Assembly (NCBI GenBank): GCA_021732895.1 | Contig: JAKFWE010000001.1 | Coordinates: forward strand, 1 to 6,026 | DNA: 6,026 nucleotides | Direction: 5' to 3' | Source: Allobosea sp. | GTDB taxonomy: Bacteria > Pseudomonadota > Alphaproteobacteria > Rhizobiales > Beijerinckiaceae | Shown: in pieces, positions 1 through 5,840 of the stretch | How the letters are laid out: every line of letters begins with the position of its first letter | Position numbering within the stretch: the stretch's first letter is position 1 | Position numbers and translations under genes: made by a program | Notes under the pieces: generated by a model | Seen by the model: only the letters and a program-made list of their open reading frames with translations | What the model was told of the DNA's origin: nothing | Databases searched by the model: none

Positions 1-74
1 TCCGTGCTCGAGGCCGAATTGAAGCGCCGGTTGCGCCCGGGCAACCGGCGCTTCAATTCGGCCTCGAGCACGGA
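1..74. repeat. Perfect 34-bp inverted repeat at window edge (likely foldback artefact)
   Basis: Bases 1-34 are the exact reverse complement of bases 41-74, with a 6-base centre (35-40, gcccgg). There is no mismatch in 34 pairs and the outer end of the repeat is the first base of the window. Read on the minus strand, the right arm (74 down to 41) continues the SGNH hydrolase frame sensibly as far as LKRRLPG, and the left arm is that same coding DNA turned back on itself. This is what a foldback or palindromic contig end in an assembly looks like. A real cruciform or hairpin is possible but would have to fall inside a conserved gene. Confidence 0.9.
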
Positions 75-362
75 CGGATAGCTCCTGTCGCCGGCGCTGG
101 CCCCGGAACCCGCGGTCGTGGAGGAGCCGAGCGCGACGATGGTCAGGGCCCCGGTTTCCTCGAGCGTCGTCTTAGCGGCCGGCAGCATCGGCAGAAACGG
201 CAGTTGCGCCGCGCCGAAGCGGCAGCGCAGATCGCTCATGTCGGCCAGCGCCATGGGCCCGGCGACGGCCGGCCCCGCGAGCACGCAGGTCAGGATGGCA
301 GCGCCGAAGCTCCACCGGCGACCTTGCCGGCCGCCCCGCGATGCGTGATCGACTGATGCCAC
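1..362 (-). CDS. Exported SGNH/GDSL-family hydrolase, N-terminal fragment
   Basis: The frame runs from a GTG at 362 to the window edge without a stop. The fragment starts with a positively charged stretch (GGRQGRRWSFG), a hydrophobic core (AAILTCVLAGPAVA) and a signal-peptidase-like ALA/D site near residue 40. It is therefore probably exported to the periplasm. After about 35 residues comes IVALGSSTTAGSGA (residues 75-88), which fits SGNH block I, with Ser81 as the expected nucleophile. YPSVLEAELKRRLPG follows, the usual helix after block I. The remaining blocks (Gly, Asn, Asp/His) are missing. From about base 40 to base 1 the reading frame is the inverted copy of its own upstream DNA (RNRRFNSASST) and should not be trusted. 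The start is uncertain: GTG 362 keeps the whole signal peptide but overlaps the end of the opgC-like gene by 73 bases, while ATG 254 or ATG 239 would lose the signal. SGNH enzymes are typically esterases or acyltransferases. The overlap with an OpgC-like acyltransferase suggests a shared glycan substrate, which is inference. Confidence 0.8.
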   Translation of the reverse strand, partial: MASVDHASRGGRQGRRWSFGAAILTCVLAGPAVAGPMALADMSDLRCRFGAAQLPFLPMLPAAKTTLEETGALTIVALGSSTTAGSGASAGDRSYPSVLEAELKRRLPGRNRRFNSASST

Positions 363-1468
363 GACAGGAAAATCCCCAGACCGGCGAGAATTATAACGCC
401 CGACAGGCAAACCAGCAACTGCGGCACGAGCGCGAAGGCGGTTTCCGCCAGGACGATCTGGCCCAGCACCGACAGCACGATGCCGGCGCAGAACACCTCC
501 AGCGAATGCCGCCCGATCGTCGCCAGCAGCCGCCCGCCCCGATGAGCGAGCAGGGCGCCGCCGCCCGGCAGAAAGCGGATCGCCAGCCAGGCCAGCGCCG
601 CGACATGCCCGATCCGGCTCCAGGCCAGGTTGGTCTTGTCGTGACCGAGCTGGATATGGTCGATCCAGTCGTTCAGCATGGCGACGCCGAAGGGGTTGCC
701 CGAAGCCGTCTTCGCGACGAGGGCGAACGCCAGGAAGGCGATCGCCGCGGCGTCAAGCCCGCGCCAGGCCGGCGCCGCGACGCCCGTTTGAACCGCGCGC
801 CCGATCACGACGCCGATGGCGAAGACGAACTGCCAGGCGAACGGGTTGAAGAACCAGCCGCCGGAGCCGACGTTCGGCAGGTTCAGGCCCAGGGCCAGCG
901 CGCCCTGCCAGACCGCCGCCGAAGCCGCCAGCGTCAGGATCGGGCTGATCCGCGCGGCCAGGTAAATGACGGGGAACAGCGCCAGAAGCACGATGTAGAG
1001 CGGCAGGATGTCGAGATAAAACGGCTGGTAGCGCAGCGTCAGCGCATCGACCAGCGCCGCGGCCGTGTCGGCGAAGAAGGGCTGGATGTTGATCGCCTCG
1101 ATGTAGAGCGGATTTTGCGTCCGGGTGACCGCGGCGGAGACGACGCCGCAGACGATCACGAAGACGGCGATGTGAGCGATGTAGAGCGTCCAGATCCGCG
1201 CGCCGAGCCCGAGCGCGCCGATGGCGAGGCCGCGCCGCTCGATCGTCGCGCCGTAAGCCAGCGTCGCCGAGACCCCGGCGAGCACGACGAAGGCGTCGGC
1301 CGCGTCCGAGAAGCCGAAATTATGCGGCAGCCAGCCCGCGACGACATTGCCCGGCATGTGATCGACGAAAATGAACAGCAGGGCGAGGCCGCGAATGATG
1401 TCGATGCGCGCATCGCGGACGGCGGGCATGCCCACGGCGGCCGGGCCGGAGCGTGGCCGGCCGAACAT
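290..1468 (-). CDS. opgC: OpgC-like membrane acyltransferase
   Basis: Integral membrane protein of the OpgC family. The studied members succinylate osmoregulated periplasmic glucans, using an acyl donor on the cytoplasmic side and delivering the group across the inner membrane. From ATG 1468 the product is 392 residues, close to the family's usual size. The N-terminus has the hallmark RDARIDIIRGLALLFIFVDH (residues 18-37), with Arg26 and the Asp36-His37 pair that corresponds to the likely catalytic region of acyltransferase-3-like proteins. Residues 146-159 carry the typical RYQPFYLDILPLYI stretch. About ten hydrophobic segments span the rest, ending in a short basic tail. The start is unsettled: ATG 1429 begins right at MPAVRDARIDIIRG and is equally plausible. 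An in-frame ATG at 1567 would add a Trp-rich stretch with codons unlike the rest of the gene, so I reject it. None of the starts has a strong ribosome site. The substrate could be another envelope polysaccharide rather than a beta-glucan, because OpgC-like paralogues are common in this group. Confidence 0.85.
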   Translation of the reverse strand: MFGRPRSGPAAVGMPAVRDARIDIIRGLALLFIFVDHMPGNVVAGWLPHNFGFSDAADAFVVLAGVSATLAYGATIERRGLAIGALGLGARIWTLYIAHIAVFVIVCGVVSAAVTRTQNPLYIEAINIQPFFADTAAALVDALTLRYQPFYLDILPLYIVLLALFPVIYLAARISPILTLAASAAVWQGALALGLNLPNVGSGGWFFNPFAWQFVFAIGVVIGRAVQTGVAAPAWRGLDAAAIAFLAFALVAKTASGNPFGVAMLNDWIDHIQLGHDKTNLAWSRIGHVAALAWLAIRFLPGGGALLAHRGGRLLATIGRHSLEVFCAGIVLSVLGQIVLAETAFALVPQLLVCLSGVIILAGLGIFLSWHQSITHRGAAGKVAGGASALPS

Positions 1469-1566
1469 AAGGAATCGTCCAAACGAGCCGTTATCCGCCA
1501 CGACCAGTCCCAATATCCACCAGACGAGATGCCAGCCGCCCCACCACGAGCCACACAGGGCGCGCA

Positions 1567-1624
1567 TGAACGGTCTCTGCCGATACCGTTCATCTAGCGT
1601 TCAGAATATGACCGAACATGAACG
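1567..1624. promoter_or_regulatory. Four copies of TGAACG/CGTTCA upstream of opgC (possible operator)
   Basis: The hexamer TGAACG occurs at 1567-1572 and 1619-1624, and its reverse complement CGTTCA at 1587-1592 and 1598-1603. On the coding (minus) strand the two central copies are direct repeats whose starts are 11 bases apart, one helical turn. The pair at 1566-1574 and 1585-1593 forms a 9-bp perfect inverted repeat with a 10-base centre. Direct repeats at 11-bp spacing are typical of OmpR/PhoB-type response regulators, and the inverted pair would suit a dimeric repressor. No known regulator motif is recognised. The sites lie about 100-155 bases upstream of the chosen opgC start, where a promoter is expected, but I cannot place -35 and -10 boxes. 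Confidence 0.35.
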
Positions 1625-1630
1625 AAGCCT

Positions 1631-1688
1631 CCGCCGGCGATCACATCTGCGTGTGCGCTCGCACGGCGACGACGTCACGCGCCGGCGG
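1631..1688 (-). terminator. Hairpin just after the GDYXXLXY gene, weak terminator candidate
   Basis: A 9-bp perfect stem (ccgccggcg at 1631-1639 with cgccggcgg at 1680-1688) begins two bases after the stop codon of the upstream gene. The 40-base interior contains a smaller gtgc/gcac hairpin. On the minus strand it is followed by a moderately T-containing stretch (ttcgttcatgttc) rather than a proper U-tract. It could mark the 3' end of the DUF2157-GDYXXLXY transcript, but it may only be GC-rich pairing. Confidence 0.3.
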
Positions 1689-1689
1689 C

Positions 1690-2304
1690 TCAGTAGGGCG
1701 GCTCCGCATGGACGAGCCTGCCGTCGATCAGGAGGCGCTTTATCGCCGCATCGCCGGAGGCCGACACCGCCGCCACGACCTCGATCCGTGACCGGTCGGT
1801 GCGCTCGATCGCGCGACCGCTGCCCTGTGGCACGAAATAGGTCTCGATGCCGTAGGCGATGCGCAGCCCGTCGCGGCCGCCCGCGCAGGGCGCGCCGTCC
1901 TCGCCGCCCAGGCATGCGCCGGTCGACAGCACCCTGCCGCCGATCACCGGCCCATTCGCGCCGGATGGCCGGGCGCGCGCCACGGCCACGACCTGCGCGA
2001 ACCCATCGGGCCCCGCCCTGAGACTGACATAGACCTTCTCGCCGCGCCTCAGGTCGCGATCGGCGCCATCGGCCGCCCGAACGGTGCTGATGTCATAGGC
2101 CAGCACGACGTAGTCGCCGCGAAACAGGTCGCGCTGATCGACCGGAGCCGTCCTCAACCTGATTTCGGCTCCATTGCGCAGGATTCTCGCCCGGCTCTCG
2201 ACGACGATGAGGATGAGCCCGCACAGCACGAGCATGGCGGCGAGCGCGCGCCAGAGCGCGGGCGCGCGGGCGGTCAGCCGGTCGATGGAGGCAACCGCGA
2301 TCAT
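1690..2304 (-). CDS. GDYXXLXY domain membrane-anchored protein
   Basis: Product of 204 residues. It has one N-terminal hydrophobic segment (residues about 17-35, LWRALAAMLVLCGLILIVV) followed by a soluble domain, probably outside the cytoplasm. Residues 63-70 read GDYVVLAY, the signature that names the GDYXXLXY family. The second conserved patch YGIETYFVPQGSG lies at 151-163, and two cysteines (131 and 140) could form a disulfide. The start is well supported: ATG 2304 overlaps the TGA of the preceding gene as ATGA, and a GGGAG Shine-Dalgarno lies 7 bases upstream at 2312-2316. The frame stays open far upstream, but that part is out of frame with and inside the DUF2157 gene. The family's biochemical role is unknown. 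It is regularly found next to or fused with DUF2157 proteins, so the two probably form a complex. Confidence 0.9.
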   Translation of the reverse strand: MIAVASIDRLTARAPALWRALAAMLVLCGLILIVVESRARILRNGAEIRLRTAPVDQRDLFRGDYVVLAYDISTVRAADGADRDLRRGEKVYVSLRAGPDGFAQVVAVARARPSGANGPVIGGRVLSTGACLGGEDGAPCAGGRDGLRIAYGIETYFVPQGSGRAIERTDRSRIEVVAAVSASGDAAIKRLLIDGRLVHAEPPY

Positions 2305-3587
2305 GCCGGCTCTCCCGGCGCTTTCGAGAAGCGCGCCACGAGCCGCCGCGTCAGCGACGCCATGCCCAGCAGGGCCGCCCCGCCGACCAGGAAGAACAGC
2401 GACTGGTCGAGCAGGCTGCCGATGGTTTGCCAGAGCAGGATGAGGACGGCGATGAAGAACAGGCCGGAGCCCGCTCCCGTCAGCCGGCGCATGCCGCCGG
2501 CGGCGCCGGCCGCGACCAGGGCTATGGCGATCGACAGGATCAGGCCCGCCACGATGGCCTTGCCGGGCAGCGTGACCGCGCCGCCGCTCCAGAACACGAC
2601 CGGAATCAGCAGGGAGAGCAGCAGCGCGGCGGCGAGCGTCCAGGCGAAGCGGCGCTCGCGCGTCAGCAGCGCCAGCCCCGCGACCGCGGGCGCGGCGACG
2701 AGATAGGCGAGATAGATCGCGGTCCCGCCCTTGCCCGCGCCCGACAGGCCGGTGTCGAGTATCCGGAAGAGCTCGATGCACAGCGCGACCGACAGACCGG
2801 CCAGACCCCAGGGCAGGAAGGCGGTCAGGAGCGGCGGCAGGCCCCGGTCGAGCGCCAGCGCGCCGACGGCGACGAAGGCGCACGAGACGGCCAGGCCATA
2901 GGCGATCAGCCCGTAATCGAAATCGCCCGTGACCCAGTCGCCGGGAACCAGCGCGAGCCACCCCGCCAGCGCCAGCACGGCGACATGATGGACGAAGCGG
3001 CTTTCCCGCCCCAGCGCCAGCCAGAACGCCGGCAGGAACAGCAGGAAGAACGGCCAGTGCAGCGCGCCCTGCTGCTCGATCCAGCGGCCGCCGCTCCAGC
3101 CCGCCAGCGCGACGAAGGCGACGATCAGCGCCCCGTCGGAGCGCAGCAGGACCGCGACGGCGAGCGCGCCGAGCGCGATCAGGAAGGCCCCGGCCGGCCA
3201 GTCGGCCGGCAGATGGTACATCTGCCCTACGAGCGCGACGCCCGCCGCGAAGATCAGCACGCCGCAGGTCGAGGCCGCGTTCGCGCCCATGGTCGAGCCC
3301 TTGCCCTCCAGCCGCGCGGCGATGAGGAGCGCGCCGACGATGCCGACGAGGATCATGCCGAGCTTCGCCAGCCTCGGCATGTCCTCCCAGTTGGCGGCGA
3401 CGAAGGCCGCGACGCTGGAGGCGATCAGGAGCCCGCCAAACAGACCGAGAAGGCCCGGCAGTTTGAAGCCGCCCTCGCGCGCCAGCGACTGGCGGATCGC
3501 GCTCGCGCTCTCGACGCTGACGAGCCCCTCCCCGACCCAGCGGGTCAGGTCGGCTTCGAGTCGCTTGTGATAGGAGCCGGTCAGCAT
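2301..3587 (-). CDS. DUF2157 domain polytopic membrane protein
   Basis: From ATG 3587 the product is 428 residues. It opens with a cytoplasmic helical stretch (HKRLEADLTRWVGEGLVSVESASAIRQSLARE, residues 7-38). The first hydrophobic segments follow (from about residue 44) and then ANWEDMPRLAKLGMI at 64-79, the most recognisable DUF2157 region. About a dozen hydrophobic segments rich in Ala, Leu, Gly and Val make up the rest. The chosen start begins where family similarity begins. An in-frame ATG at 3722 would add 45 residues read entirely from the palindromic repeat and spacer (RRSNPASARGPGLLRCARKDD), which is a known type of mis-extension, so I reject it. No clear Shine-Dalgarno precedes 3587. 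The gene's stop overlaps the next gene's start by four bases, so the pair is translationally coupled. Function is unknown. Confidence 0.88.
   Translation of the reverse strand: MLTGSYHKRLEADLTRWVGEGLVSVESASAIRQSLAREGGFKLPGLLGLFGGLLIASSVAAFVAANWEDMPRLAKLGMILVGIVGALLIAARLEGKGSTMGANAASTCGVLIFAAGVALVGQMYHLPADWPAGAFLIALGALAVAVLLRSDGALIVAFVALAGWSGGRWIEQQGALHWPFFLLFLPAFWLALGRESRFVHHVAVLALAGWLALVPGDWVTGDFDYGLIAYGLAVSCAFVAVGALALDRGLPPLLTAFLPWGLAGLSVALCIELFRILDTGLSGAGKGGTAIYLAYLVAAPAVAGLALLTRERRFAWTLAAALLLSLLIPVVFWSGGAVTLPGKAIVAGLILSIAIALVAAGAAGGMRRLTGAGSGLFFIAVLILLWQTIGSLLDQSLFFLVGGAALLGMASLTRRLVARFSKAPGEPA
2312..2316 (-). promoter_or_regulatory. Ribosome binding site of the GDYXXLXY gene
   Basis: GGGAG on the minus strand, 7 bases before ATG 2304. 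It lies inside the end of the DUF2157 gene and fixes the start of a gene whose frame stays open for more than a kilobase upstream. Confidence 0.7.
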
Positions 3588-3646
3588 GTGCGACAATCTG
3601 GCATGTGGAACGGACGCTTGGCGAGAGGCGCTTGTAAGGCACGGAT

Positions 3647-3727
3647 CGTCTTTGCGAGCGCAGCGAAGCAATCCAGGGCCACGCGCAGACGCTGGATTGC
3701 TTCGTCGCTGCGCTCCTCGCAAAGACG
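3647..3727. repeat. Imperfect palindromic intergenic repeat (REP-like, Hyphomicrobiales type)
   Basis: Left arm 3647-3676 (cgtctttgcgag...caatccag) and right arm 3692-3727 (ctggattgctt...gcaaagacg) pair over 30 bases around a 15-base centre. The right arm has two extra triplets, so the hairpin has two 3-base bulges. The arms and the peptides read from it (RSNPG...GLLRRCAPRKDG, ASAAKQSRATRRRWIASSLRSSQ) match a dispersed element I recall as frequent between genes in Bradyrhizobium, Bosea and relatives. It starts 7 bases after the thrS stop codon, so it would form a strong 3' structure on thrS mRNA. There is no U-tract. Possible roles are transcript end protection or partial termination. It probably spreads as a non-autonomous element, but I see no target-site duplication. 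Confidence 0.75.
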
Positions 3728-3734
3728 GCGGAGG

Positions 3735-5732
3735 TCAGCCCGCCCGCGCCGCCCTCACCCGCTTCAGATCCGGCGGCGTCGCCTCGTCGCTCAGCGCCGC
3801 GATCATCGCGTCCAGCGACATCACCGTCTGCGCCTGGCTACCGAGCCGGCGGACGGTCACCGTGCGCTCTTCCGCCTCGCGCTTGCCCACCGCGAGGATC
3901 ACCGGGACCTTCGCCAGCGAATGCTCGCGCACCTTGTAGCTGATCTTCTCGTTGCGGAGATCGGCTCGCGCGCGCAAGCCGGCGTTCATGCAGGCGATGG
4001 TGACCTCTTCGGCATAGGAATCGGCGTCCGACGTGATCGGGCAGACCAGGATCTGCTCGGGCGCGAGCCAGAGCGGGAAATGCCCGGCGAAGTTCTCGAT
4101 CAGGATGCCGGTGAAGCGCTCCAGCGAGCCGCAGATCGCGCGATGCACCATGCTCGGCGTCTTCTTCTCGCCGTCCGAGCCGATATAGAACGCCCCGAAA
4201 CGTTCCGGCAGGTTGAAATCGACCTGGGTGGTTCCGCATTGCCAGTCGCGGCCGATCGCATCGCGCAGGACGTATTCGAATTTCGGCCCGTAGAACGCGC
4301 CCTCGCCCGGATTGATCTCGGTCTTGATGCGCCCGCCCGACTGTTCGGCGATCTGCGCCAGAACGCGGTTCATCACGTCCTCGGCATGGTCCCACATCGC
4401 GTCGGTCCCGACGCGCTTGTCGGGCCGCGTCGAGAGCTTGATGACGAGATCGTCGGTGAAGCCGAAATCGCCATAGACCGAGAGGATCAGGTCGTTGATC
4501 TTCAGGCATTCGGCCGCCAGATCGTCCTCGGCGCAGAAGATATGGGCGTCGTCCTGCGTGAAGCCGCGCACCCGCATCAGCCCGTGCAGCGCGCCCGACG
4601 GCTCGTAGCGGTGGACGTTGCCGAATTCTGCGAGCCGAATCGGCAGATCGCGATAGCTCTTCAGCCCGTGCTTGAAGATCTGGACATGGCCCGGGCAGTT
4701 CATGGGTTTAAGCGCGAACACCTTCTGGTCGCGCGTCGGGTCGTTGGGGTTCTCGAAGGCGCTGGCCGATTTCACCGCGAACATGTTGTCCTGATACCAG
4801 CCCCAGTGGCCTGACGTCTCCCAGAGCGACTTGTCGAGGATCTGCGGCGCGTTGACCTCCTCGTAGTCGGCGGCGAGCCGGCGGCGCATATAGGCGATGA
4901 TCTCCTGGAACAGCCGCCAGCCCTTGGCGTGCCAGAACACCACGCCCGGCCCCTCCTCCTGGAAATGGAACAGGTTCATCTCGCGGCCGATCTTGCGATG
5001 GTCGCGCTTCTCCGCCTCCTCGAGCTGCGTCAGGTGCGCGTCGAGCTGTTCCTGCTTCGCGAAGGCCGTGCCGTAGAGCCGCGTCAGCATGGCGTTGTTG
5101 CTGTCGCCGCGCCAATAGGCGCCCGCCACCTTCATCAGCTTGAAGGCGTTGCCGACCTTGCCGACCGAGGTCATGTGCGGGCCGCGGCAGAGGTCGATCC
5201 AGTCGCCTTGAGCATACATCTTCAGCGTCTGGTCTTCCGGGATCGCATCGACCAGCTCGACCTTGTAGGCCTCGCCCTTCCCGGCGAAGAAGGCCTTCGC
5301 CTTGTCCCGGCTCCACTCTTCCTTGGTGAAGGGCGCGTCCCGGGCGATGATCTCGCGCATCTTCTTCTCGATCGCCGGGAAGTCGTCGGGCGTGAACGGC
5401 TCGTTGCGCGCGAAATCATAGAAGAACCCGCCCTCGATCACCGGGCCGATCGTCACCTGCGTGCCCGGCCACAGCGCCTGCACCGCCTCGGCCAGCACAT
5501 GGGCGCAGTCGTGACGGATCAGTTCGAGCGCGCGCGGATCGTCCCGCGTCAGGAACTCGATCCTCGCATCCCTGTCGATCGCGTCGGCGAGATCGACGAC
5601 GACGCCGTCCAGCGCCATCGCGACGGTGCGCTTCAGCAGCGAGGGAGAGATGCCGCCGGCGATCGCCGCCCCGGTGACGCCGGAGGGGAATTCGCGCGTC
5701 GCGCCGTCGGGAAATGTCAGGGAGATCGTCAT
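3735..5732 (-). CDS. thrS: Threonine--tRNA ligase (ThrRS)
   Basis: Cytoplasmic class II aminoacyl-tRNA synthetase that charges tRNA-Thr with threonine using ATP. The product is 665 residues, close to the usual bacterial length, and every expected part is present. An N-terminal TGS domain covers about residues 1-62. The editing domain, which hydrolyses mischarged Ser-tRNA-Thr, spans about 65-225 and carries His74 and His78 (HDCAH) and Cys182 and His186 (CRGPH). The catalytic core covers about 245-545. Its zinc ligands are Cys346 (MNCPGH), His397 (DDAHIF) and His530 (MVHRA), with motif 2 around NVHRYEPSGAL (372-382) and motif 3 around GSLERF (535-540). The anticodon-binding domain is about 555-650. 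ATG 5732 is supported by the AGGAG site at 5741-5745 and by the TGS domain starting at residue 1. Upstream lies yidD, as is common in this order. The structured leader suggests translational self-control. Confidence 0.98.
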   Translation of the reverse strand: MTISLTFPDGATREFPSGVTGAAIAGGISPSLLKRTVAMALDGVVVDLADAIDRDARIEFLTRDDPRALELIRHDCAHVLAEAVQALWPGTQVTIGPVIEGGFFYDFARNEPFTPDDFPAIEKKMREIIARDAPFTKEEWSRDKAKAFFAGKGEAYKVELVDAIPEDQTLKMYAQGDWIDLCRGPHMTSVGKVGNAFKLMKVAGAYWRGDSNNAMLTRLYGTAFAKQEQLDAHLTQLEEAEKRDHRKIGREMNLFHFQEEGPGVVFWHAKGWRLFQEIIAYMRRRLAADYEEVNAPQILDKSLWETSGHWGWYQDNMFAVKSASAFENPNDPTRDQKVFALKPMNCPGHVQIFKHGLKSYRDLPIRLAEFGNVHRYEPSGALHGLMRVRGFTQDDAHIFCAEDDLAAECLKINDLILSVYGDFGFTDDLVIKLSTRPDKRVGTDAMWDHAEDVMNRVLAQIAEQSGGRIKTEINPGEGAFYGPKFEYVLRDAIGRDWQCGTTQVDFNLPERFGAFYIGSDGEKKTPSMVHRAICGSLERFTGILIENFAGHFPLWLAPEQILVCPITSDADSYAEEVTIACMNAGLRARADLRNEKISYKVREHSLAKVPVILAVGKREAEERTVTVRRLGSQAQTVMSLDAMIAALSDEATPPDLKRVRAARAG

Positions 5733-5740
5733 GGATCGCG

Positions 5741-5745
5741 CTCCT
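5741..5745 (-). promoter_or_regulatory. Shine-Dalgarno of thrS
   Basis: AGGAG on the minus strand, 8 bases before ATG 5732 and 7 bases after the anticodon-like hairpin. A protein bound to that hairpin would sit next to the ribosome site. Confidence 0.8.
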
Positions 5746-5752
5746 GCTCACT

Positions 5753-5769
5753 CGGGGATACAGACCCCG
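5753..5769 (-). promoter_or_regulatory. Anticodon-arm-like hairpin in thrS leader (candidate ThrRS operator)
   Basis: On the minus strand the sequence is a 5-bp stem (CGGGG/CCCCG) closing a 7-base loop TCTGTAT, the geometry of a tRNA anticodon arm. Numbered as tRNA 32-38, positions 34-36 are UGU, the anticodon of tRNA-Thr reading ACA, and position 37 is A. Position 33 is C instead of the usual U. The G35 equivalent (base 5761) lies 29 bases before the AUG. In E. coli, ThrRS represses its own translation by binding such an anticodon mimic just before the Shine-Dalgarno of thrS, recognising G35 and U36. A matching role here is inferred. A short GC hairpin could carry this triplet by chance. Confidence 0.4.
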
Positions 5770-5779
5770 TAAGCCAAGG

Positions 5780-5819
5780 CCGGCTGCGGATGGGATATCG
5801 TTCCGCCGCCCGCAGCCGG
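5780..5819 (-). promoter_or_regulatory. Second hairpin in the yidD-thrS spacer
   Basis: A perfect 10-bp stem (CCGGCTGCGG at 5819-5810 with CCGCAGCCGG at 5789-5780 on the minus strand) encloses 20 bases. It lies 10 bases upstream of the anticodon-like hairpin and 21 bases after the yidD stop. It may be the upstream arm of a two-hairpin thrS operator, comparable to domain 4 in E. coli. Alternatively it is a 3' structure of yidD mRNA, but no U-run follows it. Confidence 0.45.
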
Positions 5820-5840
5820 TTGCGCGTCGGAATCGAAGGC

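Noticed and set aside
1..74. An intrinsic terminator or insertion-sequence terminal inverted repeat
   Set aside because: The palindrome lies inside a conserved reading frame, has no T-run and no transposase nearby, and starts exactly at the window edge. A foldback explains it better.
1469..1567. N-terminal extension of the OpgC-like protein from ATG 1567
   Set aside because: The 33 added residues use codons rare in the rest of the gene (ata, cga, gga, ctt). They lie before the family's conserved start and follow the regulatory repeats directly.
1566..1593. An EcfG-type general stress promoter (GGAAC, spacer, CGTT)
   Set aside because: The minus strand has TGAAC, 15 bases, then CGTT. The first base is wrong and the spacing is shorter than the usual 16-17, so the match is too weak to call.
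341..1597. Long plus-strand open frame opposite the opgC-like gene
   Set aside because: Same low-complexity Arg/Asp/Gln composition produced by the opposite strand of a GC-rich membrane protein gene. The minus-strand frame has clear OpgC motifs.
2305..3642. Upstream extension of the GDYXXLXY frame to make a 650-residue protein
   Set aside because: The extra part overlaps DUF2157 out of frame and is Arg/Gly/Ala-rich without a hydrophobic pattern. ATG 2304 has a good ribosome site and the ATGA overlap.
2427..4814. A very long open frame on the plus strand (795 codons), opposite DUF2157 and thrS
   Set aside because: It runs antisense to well-identified genes, is full of Arg, Gln, Asp and Glu runs typical of reversed GC-rich coding DNA, and crosses the palindromic repeat. 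It matches no family I know.
5733..5840. A T-box riboswitch in front of thrS
   Set aside because: The spacer is only about 100 bases, has no T-box-like conserved sequence or terminator/antiterminator pair, and T-boxes are mainly found in Gram-positive bacteria.
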